Origin: Halobacteriales archaeon QS_4_69_225
GTDB taxonomy: Archaea; Halobacteriota; Halobacteria; Halobacteriales; Haloarculaceae
NCBI GenBank assembly: GCA_003020965.1
Contig: PXRL01000026.1
Location: forward strand, 124,001-188,000
Direction: 5' to 3'
DNA: 64,000 bases
Part shown: one piece after another, positions 34,253 to 43,001 of the stretch
How positions within the stretch are numbered: position 1 is the first letter of the stretch
Layout: every line of letters begins with the position of its first letter
Program-made: the position numbers and the translations under genes
Notes under the pieces: model-generated
Seen by the model: the letters and a program-made list of their open reading frames with translations, nothing else
Told to the model about the DNA's origin: nothing
Databases searched by the model: none

Positions 34253-34545
34253 CGGAGCCGGAGCCGGAACTGGAGCTGCGGTTCTTCGCGACGTTCCGGG
34301 CGGCCGTCGGCCAGAAGGAGGTCACCCGCGAGGTCGACGCCGACGCGACCGTCGGGGGCGTCCTCGCGGCGCTGGAGGCCGACCACCCGGACCTGGAGGG
34401 CGAGCTGCTCGACGACGACGGCGACATCCGGCCGCAGCTGAGCGTCCTGCGGAACGGCCGGGAGGTCGTCCACCTGTCGGGCACCGAGACGGCGCTGGAA
34501 GACGGCGACCGGCTGAGCGTCTTCCCGCCGGTGGCCGGTGGATGA
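34249..34545 (+). CDS. SAMP/MoaD-family ubiquitin-like protein ending in GG
   Basis: 98 residues with the beta-grasp MoaD pattern: LELRFFATFRAAVGQKEVTREV, a middle helix, LSVLRNGREV and the diglycine tail VFPPVAGG. The terminal GG is what E1-like UbaA adenylates. Family members serve as small archaeal modifiers (samp1 type), as sulfur carriers for molybdopterin, or both. It overlaps the previous gene by ATGA and the next by ATGA. A paralogue with a different tail is at 53126. Confidence 0.85.
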   Translation: MTEPEPELELRFFATFRAAVGQKEVTREVDADATVGGVLAALEADHPDLEGELLDDDGDIRPQLSVLRNGREVVHLSGTETALEDGDRLSVFPPVAGG

Positions 34546-34805
34546 TGCGTCGGAGAAAGGAGTACCGCGGCATCTCCAAGCGGCTGGCGGCCGACTACCT
34601 CGAGAACCTCGGCGGCGAGCGGGTTGACCCCGACGGCGACCGCGTCGAGGCCGCCGACTGGGCGGCCGACCTCGACGCCGAGACCGTCGAGGCCGCCGGC
34701 TCGATCGAGCTGACGGAGGTGACCGTCGAGTTCGAAGGCGAGGCGGCGGCCGTCGAGGAGCTGATCGAGAGCTTCACGCGGAAGGCGATGCGCGCCGGGG
34801 GCTGA
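34542..34805 (+). CDS. Conserved small protein in the SAMP operon
   Basis: 87 residues, starting MMRRRKEYRGISKRLAADYLENLGG (basic helix) and ending with a beta-alpha unit, IELTEVTVEFEGEAAAVEELIESFTRKAMRAGG. No known motif is visible. ATG overlaps the SAMP stop by 4 nt and its own TGA overlaps the next ATG by 1 nt, so expression is locked to the ubiquitin-like protein. Association with SAMP function is inference from this coupling only. Confidence 0.7.
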   Translation: MMRRRKEYRGISKRLAADYLENLGGERVDPDGDRVEAADWAADLDAETVEAAGSIELTEVTVEFEGEAAAVEELIESFTRKAMRAGG

Positions 34806-35164
34806 TGGCCGTGTCCGGCGACCCGATCGACGGCGACGCGCTCGTGCTCGCGGCCGCGAAGGCGTCGGTCTCCGGCGAGCGGCTGCCGGAGCTCGTCGAC
34901 CGGGCCCAGGAGCATCTCGCCGACCGCCGCTCCGAATACGGTCGTCGCTACGAGTGCGCCCACGAGACGGACGACCGGGTCGTCTTCTTCGTCGAGGAGG
35001 GCCACTGGGCGGAACTCGGCGAGGAGTTGGACCTCGACCGCCGGGAGTGGACGGCGCTGCGCCGCGCCCACGAGGAACACCTCAAGCGGCTCGGCAGCGA
35101 CCTCGACCGCCGCGAGGAGTTCGAATCGGCCCTGGAGCTGCGCGAGGTCGTCGTCGTGAGCTAG
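34805..35164 (+). CDS. Conserved protein, last gene of the SAMP operon
   Basis: 119 residues, acidic and mostly helical, with a central beta segment (RRYECAHETDDRVVFFVEEGHW). One cysteine and one histidine lie near each other (YECAHET) but no metal motif is evident. The start overlaps the previous TGA by one base. Its TAG (35162-35164) interlocks with the TAG of the methyltransferase on the other strand (CTAG), so the two transcripts must converge here. Confidence 0.68.
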   Translation: MAVSGDPIDGDALVLAAAKASVSGERLPELVDRAQEHLADRRSEYGRRYECAHETDDRVVFFVEEGHWAELGEELDLDRREWTALRRAHEEHLKRLGSDLDRREEFESALELREVVVVS

Positions 35165-35757
35165 CTCCGCTCGGCGAAGACGAACTCGGTGCTGCTGCCG
35201 AGCGGGTCGGTCGCGGTCGTCGTCTCCAGCGACCCGAAGCCGGCCGCCCGCAGCTGCTCCAGCGTCCGCTCGCGGCCGGGCGCCGAGAAGAACATCGACC
35301 CGCCCATCCAGCCGCGCCGGACGGTCTCGTACCGGCCGCCGGGTAGCGTCATCAGCAGGACGCCGCCGGGCGTCAGGACGCGAGCGAACTCCTTGTAGAC
35401 GTCGGGCTGCCGCTCGCGGTCGACGTGGAAGACGGCGTGGTAGGCGGTGACCGCGTCCGCGACCGACTCGCCGACGGGCAGCCGCAGCATGTCGGCCTGA
35501 GCGAGCCGGGCGTCGGGCGCGCGCTCGGCGGCCAGCTCCAGCCCCCGGCGGGCGAAGTCGACGCCGAAACTGCCGGCCGGCAGGTTCGCGAGCGTCCGGG
35601 CACCGTCGCCGCAGCCGGCGTCGACCACCAGCGGGTCGGCCGGGAGCCGCTCGCGCAGGTCCTCGAGCAGGTCGGCGTCGCTGCCGTCGGGATCCCGTCG
35701 GTCGGCGTACGTCTCCGAGACCTGCTCCCACTGCCGGCGGACGTCTTGGCGATCCAT
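35161..35757 (-). CDS. Class I SAM-dependent methyltransferase
   Basis: 198 residues. Motif I VVDAGCGDGARTLANLP, an acidic strand-2 end in FGVDFARRG, motif II/III ADMLRLPVGESVADAVTAYHAVFHV and ARVLTPGGVLLMTLPGG place it among small-molecule methyltransferases (UbiE/type 11-like). The substrate cannot be inferred. The ATG at 35755-35757 is preferred to the long track ORF that is antisense to nothing but includes shadow sequence. The hydrolase gene ends 62 bp upstream on the same strand. Confidence 0.84.
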   Translation of the reverse strand: MDRQDVRRQWEQVSETYADRRDPDGSDADLLEDLRERLPADPLVVDAGCGDGARTLANLPAGSFGVDFARRGLELAAERAPDARLAQADMLRLPVGESVADAVTAYHAVFHVDRERQPDVYKEFARVLTPGGVLLMTLPGGRYETVRRGWMGGSMFFSAPGRERTLEQLRAAGFGSLETTTATDPLGSSTEFVFAERS

Positions 35758-35819
35758 ACCACACGGAGGCGCCGGAGCGGCAGAAACCCCTCGACTCCGG
35801 CAACGGCGCGCCCGGCCGC

Positions 35820-36722
35820 TCACGGCGCCAGGAACGACGCGATGTCGCCGGCGCTCCGGTCCGGCCGGGCGGCGTGGGGCCAGTGGCCCGTCGCGTACCG
35901 CCGGACGGTCACGTCGTCGCCGGCCGCACGCAGGGCGGCGAGCACCGACGGGCCGAGCGCCGGGTCGTTTTCGCTCCACAGCACCAGCGTCTCGACGTCG
36001 AGGGGCCCGTTCGGCGCCCGCAGCCGCCGCGGCGCCGTCCGGGCGAAGGCCCGGTAGTAGTGCAGCATCGCCTCGACCGTCCCCTCGCGTCGCCAACTCG
36101 CCCGGTAGACGTCGAGGTCGGCGTCGGTGAAGACGCCGTCGGCGCCGGCCCGGAGCCCTCGTTCGAGGGCGGCGAAATCGTTCCACGAGAGCAGTCGCTC
36201 GGGGAGCCGCGGGAGCCCGAAGAGGGCGGCGTACCACGACCGCAGCGCCTGCCGGAGGGTGAACTGCTCGCGGAGCGCCCGCGGGTGCGGCGCGTTGCAG
36301 ACCACCAGCCCGTCGACGAGGTCGGGCCGCCGCAGCGCCGTCTCGAGGGCGACGACGCCGCCCCAGTCGTGGCCGAGTAGCGCCGCCCGCTCGTGGCCGG
36401 TCCGTTCCAGCAGCGCGCGAACGTCGCCGACCAGCGCCCCGAGCCGGTAGGCCTCGACGCCGGACGGCGCCGCCGAGAGGTTGTAGCCGCGGAGGTCCAG
36501 CACGAGCAGGCGGAACCGCCGGGCCAGCCGGTCGATATGGCGGCGCCAGGCCCACCAGCACTCCGGGAAGCCGTGTAGCGCGACCAGCGGCGGGTCGGCC
36601 GGGTCGCCGGCCGCGACGTAGTGGAGGGCGACGCCGTCGGCGTCGACGACGCGGTGGGTCCACCCCCGGTCGTCGTCCCAGGTCGTCCCCGGGGTCGGCG
36701 TCGACGGCCGCGGGCGGCTCAT
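35820..36722 (-). CDS. Alpha/beta hydrolase (epoxide hydrolase / haloalkane dehalogenase-like)
   Basis: 300 residues. HGFPECWWAWRRHIDRL is the oxyanion HGFP motif typical of epoxide hydrolases; the nucleophile is Asp in LLGHDWGGVVALE; the catalytic histidine is in YATGHWPHAARP, and the acid is probably the Asp in WSENDPALG. The cap domain lies at about 130-215. An epoxide hydrolase activity is likeliest, but the cap tyrosines cannot be confirmed. Followed by the methyltransferase on the same strand. Confidence 0.83.
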   Translation of the reverse strand: MSRPRPSTPTPGTTWDDDRGWTHRVVDADGVALHYVAAGDPADPPLVALHGFPECWWAWRRHIDRLARRFRLLVLDLRGYNLSAAPSGVEAYRLGALVGDVRALLERTGHERAALLGHDWGGVVALETALRRPDLVDGLVVCNAPHPRALREQFTLRQALRSWYAALFGLPRLPERLLSWNDFAALERGLRAGADGVFTDADLDVYRASWRREGTVEAMLHYYRAFARTAPRRLRAPNGPLDVETLVLWSENDPALGPSVLAALRAAGDDVTVRRYATGHWPHAARPDRSAGDIASFLAP

Positions 36723-36788
36723 CGGCGGCGGCCGTGGTCGCGGCGGCCCGCGCCGGCCGGCCGCCGACCTGGGTCGAGACGGCGGCGC

Positions 36789-37136
36789 TCAGACCTCGTC
36801 ACGGTCGGTGAAGGTGTACCGCCGGGCGATGCGGTCGCCGTCGAACTCGTGGAAGTCCGCCCAGGCGAAGGCGACCGACGCGCCGTCCTGGCGGCCGGTA
36901 AAGCGGCCTCGGGCCGCAACCGTGTCGCCGTCGGTAACCACCGACTCGAGCTCGTGGCTGCCGTCTTCCAGCGGCCGCCCCTCCTCGTAGAACTCCCGCA
37001 GCGCCTCGCGGCCCTCGATTGCGGCCCGGCCCGGCCGCTCGTAGCGGACGTCCTCGGCGAACAGCGCCACGAGGTCGTCGTAGGCGCTCTCGTCGACCAG
37101 CTCGTAGTACCGTCGGACGGTGGCTTCGCGGTCCAT
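36789..37136 (-). CDS. NTF2-like (SnoaL-type) protein
   Basis: 115 residues with the NTF2 cone fold pattern: two N-terminal helices (VRRYYELVDESAYDDLVALF), AEDVRYERPG, a second helix pair (GREALREFYEE) and four long strands ending HEFDGDRIARRYTFTDRDEV. Such proteins are ketosteroid-isomerase-like enzymes or ligand-binding domains; the function here is unknown. It precedes the hydrolase gene on the same strand by 66 bp, so the two may be co-transcribed. Confidence 0.78.
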   Translation of the reverse strand: MDREATVRRYYELVDESAYDDLVALFAEDVRYERPGRAAIEGREALREFYEEGRPLEDGSHELESVVTDGDTVAARGRFTGRQDGASVAFAWADFHEFDGDRIARRYTFTDRDEV

Positions 37137-37288
37137 GCTCGGCGTTCGACGTTACTGGATAAAAACCCGTCCGGTCGTGGCGACCGTCGGTACATTTTTC
37201 TCTTGGTTTGATTCATAGAACCTTACCGACACTCGATTTGTGACACATTCCGATCGAACCGTGTGTCGACGAACCTGACAATAAACAG

Positions 37289-38380
37289 ATGGTGAAACTG
37301 AGTCGGCGAACGGCACTCAGAACGGCCGGCATCGTTGCGGGATTCGGTCTCGGCGGCTGTCTCCGGCTCGGCTCCGAGCAGGGCGACTGCGAGAAGGGTC
37401 GCACTGTCCACGACCACGACGTCGAACTTTCGGCCGACGCAGAGTGGGGTCACCCGCGCTACGACGCCGCCAACACCGGCTACAACCCCGACGCCACCGG
37501 ACCGGAGAGCCTGGAGGACCCGGCGTGGCGCTACGCCTACTGTGCACCATTCGAGGACCTGGGATGTCTGGTCCACAGCCGCGGGGTACTCCAGTTCGGA
37601 CCGGAGCAGAACGACGCCCGAACGGGCGAACGTATCGAGGATTTATCAGACGACTGGGAAATGAAAGCCCGCTTCCGGGGTGCCCGGGTCGTCGACGGCG
37701 TCACCTACGATACCGCCGGGAGGGATGTCTTCGCGCGTGACGGTGACGACGAGCGGTGGCGGACGGCTCCCGAAGACGAGGACGCTTCCCTCCTGGGGGT
37801 CGCCGGCGGGTCCGTATTCGTGACTGCCGGCACGATAGATTCCAAGCGGACGTACGCGCTCGACGCCGAAACGGGTGACCAGTTGTGGAGCGTCGAGGTC
37901 CACCCGGACGGGCTCGCGGCCATCGCGGACGGTCGCGTCTACATGGGGGTCGAGGACAGTGTCCTCCTCGCGCTCGACGCCGCCACCGGCGAGGAATGCT
38001 GGCGGCGGGACCTCGAGTTGTTCCGCATCGAGCTACCGGTCGCGGTCACCGGCGACGCCATCTACGCGGCCGGCGCCGGCGGGCGGGCGGCGTCGCTCAC
38101 CAGGGACGGCGAACGCTGCTGGAACGTCGAGACGGACGTCGATACCCTCGTGTCCCCGACCGTCGCCGCCGGCACCGTATACACGGGCGGTGGGTTCACC
38201 CCGCGTTCTGGTTCGCTCGTTGCCCTCAACGCCGACGATGGTACGACGCGGGCTACCTTCGGGACCCGCCAATACGACGACGGCGAGGTCGCCTATGCCG
38301 GGCTGACTACCGGTCCAGTTGCCGTCGAGGGCGTGCTGTACGTCCCGACGAGGGCCGGCGACATCTACGCCTTCGACTGA
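37289..38380 (+). CDS. PQQ-type beta-propeller lipoprotein, second copy
   Basis: 363 residues. Twin-arginine signal and lipobox: SRRTALRTAGIVAGFGLGGC. After a Cys-containing linker come propeller blades with ALDAETGDQLWSVEV, ALDAATGEECWRRDL and ALNADDGTTRATFG, ending GVLYVPTRAGDIYAFD. It resembles the 29765 lipoprotein in plan but not closely in sequence. It probably sits on the outer face of the membrane as a binding scaffold. The preceding ~90 bp are AT-rich and likely hold its promoter. It converges with aor. Confidence 0.8.
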   Translation: MVKLSRRTALRTAGIVAGFGLGGCLRLGSEQGDCEKGRTVHDHDVELSADAEWGHPRYDAANTGYNPDATGPESLEDPAWRYAYCAPFEDLGCLVHSRGVLQFGPEQNDARTGERIEDLSDDWEMKARFRGARVVDGVTYDTAGRDVFARDGDDERWRTAPEDEDASLLGVAGGSVFVTAGTIDSKRTYALDAETGDQLWSVEVHPDGLAAIADGRVYMGVEDSVLLALDAATGEECWRRDLELFRIELPVAVTGDAIYAAGAGGRAASLTRDGERCWNVETDVDTLVSPTVAAGTVYTGGGFTPRSGSLVALNADDGTTRATFGTRQYDDGEVAYAGLTTGPVAVEGVLYVPTRAGDIYAFD

Positions 38381-38465
38381 CGGGCGAGGGCGGTCAAGCA
38401 GTCACGACACCGGTACTGGTCGTCCGGCAACCACTCAGCGGCCTAAAAAAGCGTGTGTTCGATTC

Positions 38466-40406
38466 TCAGTCGTCGGCGGGAGCCGCCGAGTCGCCGGCGG
38501 TGACGCCGGTGCCGGGGCCGACATCGATGTCGAGTTCGGCCAGCCGCTCGTCGGTGACGACGCCGTCGACCCAGCCGCGGTGGTCGTAGTACTCCTCTTT
38601 CATCTCTTCGAGTTCGACGAGGCTGCCCTCGACGCCGCCCTGGCCGGGCATGGCGCCGTCGGCGCCCTCGACGAACCGCGCCGGCAGGTCGTCGTCGCTG
38701 CCGTCGAAGCCCGCGAGGTTGTTGTAGTACCGCTCCAGCGTGTAGATACGCTGGCCGGCCTCGATGAGCTCCTCCTCGCCGACGTCGCGACCCGTCATGC
38801 CGTTGTACTGCAGGACGTACTCCTCGATGCCCTCGGCGAAGGCGTTGAACTTGCAGATGTCGAAGCTGTCGGAGACGGCGTGGAGGTCCTGGAAGGTGGC
38901 GGTGAGCTCGCCCTTGCCGCGCCACTCGACGGGGTCGACCTTCTCGGGGATGCCGAGGATCTCCGCGGCGGGCGTGTAGCCGCGCAGGTGACAGGCCCCG
39001 CGGTTCGAGGTGGCGTAGGCGATCGCCATGCCCTTCATGCAGCGCGGGTCGTAGGCGGGGATGGTCTGGCCCTTGACGGCCAGGGAGTTGTCGCCGGCGT
39101 CAAACGTCTCCGCGAGGTGGTCGGCGCCCTCCGCGAGGTGGTCGGCGAGTTCCGTCTCGCGGGTGGCGATCCGCGTGAGCATCTCGACCATCTCCTCGCT
39201 GTCGCCCCAACTGATGCCGTCGCCGAGGTCGTCGAACTTGCCCTCCTCGGTCATCTCCATGGCCATCGCCAGCATGTTGCCGGCCTCGATGGTGTCCATG
39301 CCGTGGTCGTTGCACCGCTGCAACATGAGGGCAATCTCGTCGCGGTCGGTGTGGCCGGAGTTCGGACCGAGCGCCCACGCCGACTCGTACTCGTAGGACT
39401 CCGTCTGGACGTTCATGTCCTCGCCCTTGTGGGCCACGTCGACCTCGACTTCCTTCTTGCAGGCGACCGGACAGGAGTGACAGGTCGGCTCCTCGACGAG
39501 AATGTTCTCCCGGACGTTCTCGCCGGAGACCTTCTCGGCGTCGAAGCCGTCGTCGCCGTAGCCGTCCTCGCGGGCGTCGGCCGTCGAGGTGTACTTCGCG
39601 TTGCGGGCCGGCAGTCCCGACATCTCCTCGGTGGCGTTCATCAGGACGTTCGTCCCGTACAGCGAGAGGCCGCCCTCGTTCGGCGCGGTGACCTCCGACT
39701 CCTGGATGACCTCCATGGCCTGCTGGTGGCCCTCCCGGAACGTCTCGGAGTCGGCCGGCCGCTGCATGTCGGTGCTGGCCTTGACGACGACCGCCTTGAG
39801 GTTCTTCGTCCCCATCACGCAGCCGGTGCCGCCGCGGCCGGAGGCCCGGTCGTCCTCGTTCATGATGCAGGCGTACCTGATTTCGTTCTCGCCGGCCTCG
39901 CCGATGCCCATCACCGAGAGATCGCGGCCGTACTCGCCGTCGTGGGCCTCCTCGATGGCGTCGCACGTCTCGTGGAAGCCCATGCCCCACAGGTCGGAGG
40001 CGTCACGCAGTTCGACCTCGCCGTCCTCGACGTAGGCGTAGACGGGTCCGTCGGCCTCGCCCTCGAACAGCAGGCCGTCGAAGCCCGCCCACTTCAGCCG
40101 GGCGCCGGACCAGCCGCCGTGATGCGAATCGGTGACGGTCCCGGTCAGCGGCGATTTCGTACAGACGGCGATGCGGCCGCTCATCGTCACCTGCGTGCCC
40201 GTCAGCGGGCCGTTGGTGAACGCCAGCAGGTTCTCCGGGCCCATCGGGTCGACGTCCGGGCCCTGGTCGAAGACGTACTTGGCGCCGAGGCCGCGGGCGC
40301 CGATGTACTTCTCGGCGTCGTCCTGGTCGATGCTCTCGTAGTTGACGCTCCCGTCGGAGAGATCGACGCGAGCGACGTGGTCGTGGAATCCGCCCAAGTC
40401 GGTCAT
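38466..40406 (-). CDS. aor: Aldehyde:ferredoxin oxidoreductase (tungstopterin enzyme)
   Basis: 646 residues, full length. N-terminal domain with VARVDLSDGSVNYESI and GARGLGAKYVF; the cofactor-binding centre includes GPLTGTQVTMSGR, SHHGGWSGARLKWAG and GRGGTGCVMGTKNLKA. The [4Fe-4S] cluster ligands are CHSCPVAC plus a distal cysteine in SFDICKFN. It oxidises aldehydes to acids with ferredoxin, using a tungsten- or molybdenum-bis-pterin. The substrate range cannot be read. Monocistronic, with an AT-rich region (ATAATCCGTATCAG) just upstream. Confidence 0.93.
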   Translation of the reverse strand: MTDLGGFHDHVARVDLSDGSVNYESIDQDDAEKYIGARGLGAKYVFDQGPDVDPMGPENLLAFTNGPLTGTQVTMSGRIAVCTKSPLTGTVTDSHHGGWSGARLKWAGFDGLLFEGEADGPVYAYVEDGEVELRDASDLWGMGFHETCDAIEEAHDGEYGRDLSVMGIGEAGENEIRYACIMNEDDRASGRGGTGCVMGTKNLKAVVVKASTDMQRPADSETFREGHQQAMEVIQESEVTAPNEGGLSLYGTNVLMNATEEMSGLPARNAKYTSTADAREDGYGDDGFDAEKVSGENVRENILVEEPTCHSCPVACKKEVEVDVAHKGEDMNVQTESYEYESAWALGPNSGHTDRDEIALMLQRCNDHGMDTIEAGNMLAMAMEMTEEGKFDDLGDGISWGDSEEMVEMLTRIATRETELADHLAEGADHLAETFDAGDNSLAVKGQTIPAYDPRCMKGMAIAYATSNRGACHLRGYTPAAEILGIPEKVDPVEWRGKGELTATFQDLHAVSDSFDICKFNAFAEGIEEYVLQYNGMTGRDVGEEELIEAGQRIYTLERYYNNLAGFDGSDDDLPARFVEGADGAMPGQGGVEGSLVELEEMKEEYYDHRGWVDGVVTDERLAELDIDVGPGTGVTAGDSAAPADD

Positions 40407-40567
40407 GATAATCCGTATCAGTTGTTATCGGTCCGCATCATCCTAACCTTTGCTACGCGGGGGTAACTGCCGAAGGTTACGCGCAGGCGCCGTGGACACG
40501 TTCGCACGAGGCCAACTCGCCGAGCGCGGCCGAAACCCTTTCGACCGGCGAGCGGCCACCGGCCCCC

Positions 40568-40942
40568 GTGTCACGCGCTCGGTCGGACGCCGCGTCGACG
40601 GCCCGATGGGTCGCCGTCGCGGCGTATGCGACGGTCGTCGCCGCGTCGGTCGTGGGGCCGCCCGCGGCCCTCGGCACCGACGTCGCTGGCGTGGGTCTCG
40701 ACAAGTGGGCCCACGTGGCGGGCACGGCGGTCCTGGCCGTCGTCGTCGCCGCCGCCCGACGGGCCGATGGCCGCGACCTCCTCGTCGTCGCGGCCGCCGT
40801 CGTCGCGCTCGGGGCCGCAATCGAGGGCATTCAGGCCCCGTTGGCCCACCGGACGGCATCGCTCGCCGACGCCGCCGCCAACGGCGTCGGGGCGGTCCTC
40901 GGCGTCGCCGGCTGGCGGCTCGCGGCGACCGACGAGGGGTAA
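40568..40942 (+). CDS. VanZ-like small membrane protein
   Basis: 124 residues from GTG 40568. Three to four spans (about 13-30, 48-62, 72-85, 104-117) and the VanZ pattern GLDKWAHVAGTAVLA in the second span, followed by EGIQAPLAHRTASLADAAANGVGA. VanZ-family proteins are small integral membrane proteins first noted in teicoplanin resistance; the haloarchaeal role is unknown. Divergent from aor. Confidence 0.78.
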   Translation: MSRARSDAASTARWVAVAAYATVVAASVVGPPAALGTDVAGVGLDKWAHVAGTAVLAVVVAAARRADGRDLLVVAAAVVALGAAIEGIQAPLAHRTASLADAAANGVGAVLGVAGWRLAATDEG

Positions 40943-41250
40943 TGGACTGCCGGACATCGACCACAGCGGAGCTACCCCGGAGGCGTCCACGGCACTAACC
41001 ACCACCGGGCGCGCGACGCCGAACTCGCCCGACGGGGGCCACACGATGCCGCCGGAACACGACTGAGACGGCACCGGGTCTACTGAGGGTCGAAGAGCGG
41101 AAGACGCCGGGCGAAATCACCGCCGGCGCGCGTCCGGCCCGAGACCGTCGATGGTTGGACGGCCGCGGTGGACGACGAAGCCGACCGGCGCGGTCCGGGG
41201 GGGAGGGGGTAAGCGACACGGCTATGCCGGGCGACCGCCTAGCGGCGACG
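40943..41250. other. Intergenic stretch without a recognisable gene
   Basis: 308 bp between the VanZ gene and RaSEA. The open frames here have no protein-like pattern. It is uniformly GC-rich, with a G run (GGTCCGGGGGGGAGGGGGT) near 41205. No TATA-like patch close to the RaSEA start stands out. Confidence 0.5.
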
Positions 41251-42426
41251 ATGAGTCAGCCGACGCCCGACGGCTACGAGGAGGGACGGGGGATGGACGC
41301 CCACAACGCGGTGATGCGGGAGGTCCGGAGCCGCAACGACCGGAGCTACGACCCGACGGAGCCGACCCGGGTGTGGCTCGACGAGGACAACACCCCCGAC
41401 GGGGTTCGGGACTCCCTGACGATCATCCTCAACACCGGCGGCTGCCGGTGGGCTCGGGCCGGCGGCTGTACGATGTGCGGCTACGTCGCCGAGAGCGTCG
41501 ACGGCGGCAGCGTCGACCACGGGAAGCTGATGACGCAGTTGGAAGCCTGTCTCGACCACGAGCGGGAGAACGCCGACGAGCCGGCCGGCCTGGTGAAGAT
41601 CTACACCTCGGGGTCGTTTCTCGACGAGCGGGAGATTCCGCCGGAGACCCGCGAGGCCGTCGCGGAGACGTTCGCCGACCGCGACCGGCTGGTCGTCGAG
41701 TCGCTGCCGGACTTCGTCGACCGCGAGAAGCTGCGCGAGTTCACCGACCGCGGTCTCGCGACCGACGTCGCCGTCGGCCTCGAAACGGCCACCGACCGCG
41801 TCCGCCACGACTGCGTGAACAAGTACTTCGACTTCGCCGACTTCGAGGCCGCCTGTGCGGAGGCGCAGGCGGCGGCCGAGCGAAGCGAGGCCGCCGCCGA
41901 ACGGGCGAGCGGGAGAAGCGAACGGCGCGAGCGACGACACGCGAGCCGGGCGGCGGGCGAGGGGAGCGAGGCCGCCGCCGGCGTGAAGGCGTACCTGCTG
42001 ATGAAGCCGCCGTTCCTGGCGGAACCCGAGGCCGTCGCCGACATGACGCGCTCGGTACGGCGGTGTGCGGCCGTCGAGGGCTGTCACACCGTCTCGATGA
42101 ACCCCTGTAATGTCCAGCGGCACACGATGGTCGAGGAGCTGTACCACGACGGCGGCTACCGGCCGCCGTGGCTGTGGTCGGTCTGCGAGGTGCTGGAGGC
42201 GACGGCCGACGCGGACGCCATCGTCGTCTCCGACCCCGTGGGCCACGGCTCCGACCGCGGCCCGCACAACTGCGGCGACTGTGATGACCGCGTCCAGACC
42301 GCGATCAAGGACTTCGACCTCCGGCAGGACCCCTCCGTCTTCGAGGAGGTCGCCTGCGACTGCGAGGCCACCTGGGAGTACGTCATGCGCGAGGAGACGG
42401 CGTACAACCAGCCGCTCGTGCGGTAG
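41251..42426 (+). CDS. raSEA: Archaeosine biosynthesis radical SAM protein RaSEA
   Basis: 391 residues from ATG 41251. RaSEA cleaves the lysine-modified preQ0 that ArcS makes on tRNA G15, leaving archaeosine. The [4Fe-4S]/SAM motif is GGCRWARAGGCTMCGY (CX7CX2C). KIYTSGSFLDEREIP, VESLPDF and TDVAVGLETATD follow, and VSDPVGHGSDRGPHNCGDCD is a conserved cysteine-rich C-terminal block. Residues about 210-248 are an Ala/Glu/Arg/Ser low-complexity insert (AAAERSEAAAERASGRSERR...) inside the barrel, encoded by GC-palindromic DNA. The chosen ATG skips 32 shadow residues in the track. Confidence 0.9.
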   Translation: MSQPTPDGYEEGRGMDAHNAVMREVRSRNDRSYDPTEPTRVWLDEDNTPDGVRDSLTIILNTGGCRWARAGGCTMCGYVAESVDGGSVDHGKLMTQLEACLDHERENADEPAGLVKIYTSGSFLDEREIPPETREAVAETFADRDRLVVESLPDFVDREKLREFTDRGLATDVAVGLETATDRVRHDCVNKYFDFADFEAACAEAQAAAERSEAAAERASGRSERRERRHASRAAGEGSEAAAGVKAYLLMKPPFLAEPEAVADMTRSVRRCAAVEGCHTVSMNPCNVQRHTMVEELYHDGGYRPPWLWSVCEVLEATADADAIVVSDPVGHGSDRGPHNCGDCDDRVQTAIKDFDLRQDPSVFEEVACDCEATWEYVMREETAYNQPLVR

Positions 42427-42722
42427 CGGGCCCCCCGGCGGCCACCGGGACCGGCCGACCGCGCGAGCCGCATCCGGCACCGACCCGGGCGACCGACCGG
42501 CGGTCCATCGCCGTCCCGGAGACGGCGTACCCCATCGGGTTCTCGTCACCGCCCTCCGTCGTGGCACGAGGCGGACGCAGTCGTCTCCTGTTGTGACGAT
42601 GATCGTGATTGTGGGGTTTGAGGGACGTCCGGGAGTACCTTTCAGTCGAGCGGCGGTCGAGATAACCCGCGGCGTGGCTCCCGTCGTGGCGCCCGCCGGG
42701 CGGTCGAACCACAGCAGACATC

Positions 42723-42968
42723 ATGAATCCACAGCAGTTCATCCTGGCCGGCACACGCGGCGGCCAGCTTCGTGTCCGGATTCTCGAGGCGCTGGACGGG
42801 ACCCCACGCACCGCCGAGGAGCTGTCTGCCATCCTCGAGGCCGACGCGGAAACGCTGCGGGAGCATCTCGTCGTCCTCGAGGCCAACGGCCTGGTCGTCG
42901 TCCCCGACCGGACGGACGCCGCGGGGTACGTCCCGGCCGAGGGGGTCACGGCCGGGGCGGAGGAGTGA
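42723..42968 (+). CDS. Small winged-helix DNA-binding protein
   Basis: 81 residues. FILAGTRGGQLRVRILEALDGTPRTAEELSAILEADAETLREHLVVLEANGLVVVPDR is an ArsR-like winged helix (recognition helix about residues 42-57). The remaining tail is short and acidic. There is no metal or ligand site. It should be a local transcription regulator. An AT-richer patch (GATCGTGATTGTGG) lies 110 bp upstream. Confidence 0.75.
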   Translation: MNPQQFILAGTRGGQLRVRILEALDGTPRTAEELSAILEADAETLREHLVVLEANGLVVVPDRTDAAGYVPAEGVTAGAEE

Positions 42969-43001
42969 ACGGGCGGTCGACGGTGCGTGCGCCGCCGGCG
43001 G

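Noticed and set aside
35161-35164. Interlocked CTAG stop codons as a possible regulatory signal
   Set aside because: Convergent overlapping stops are common in compact genomes and need no special explanation.
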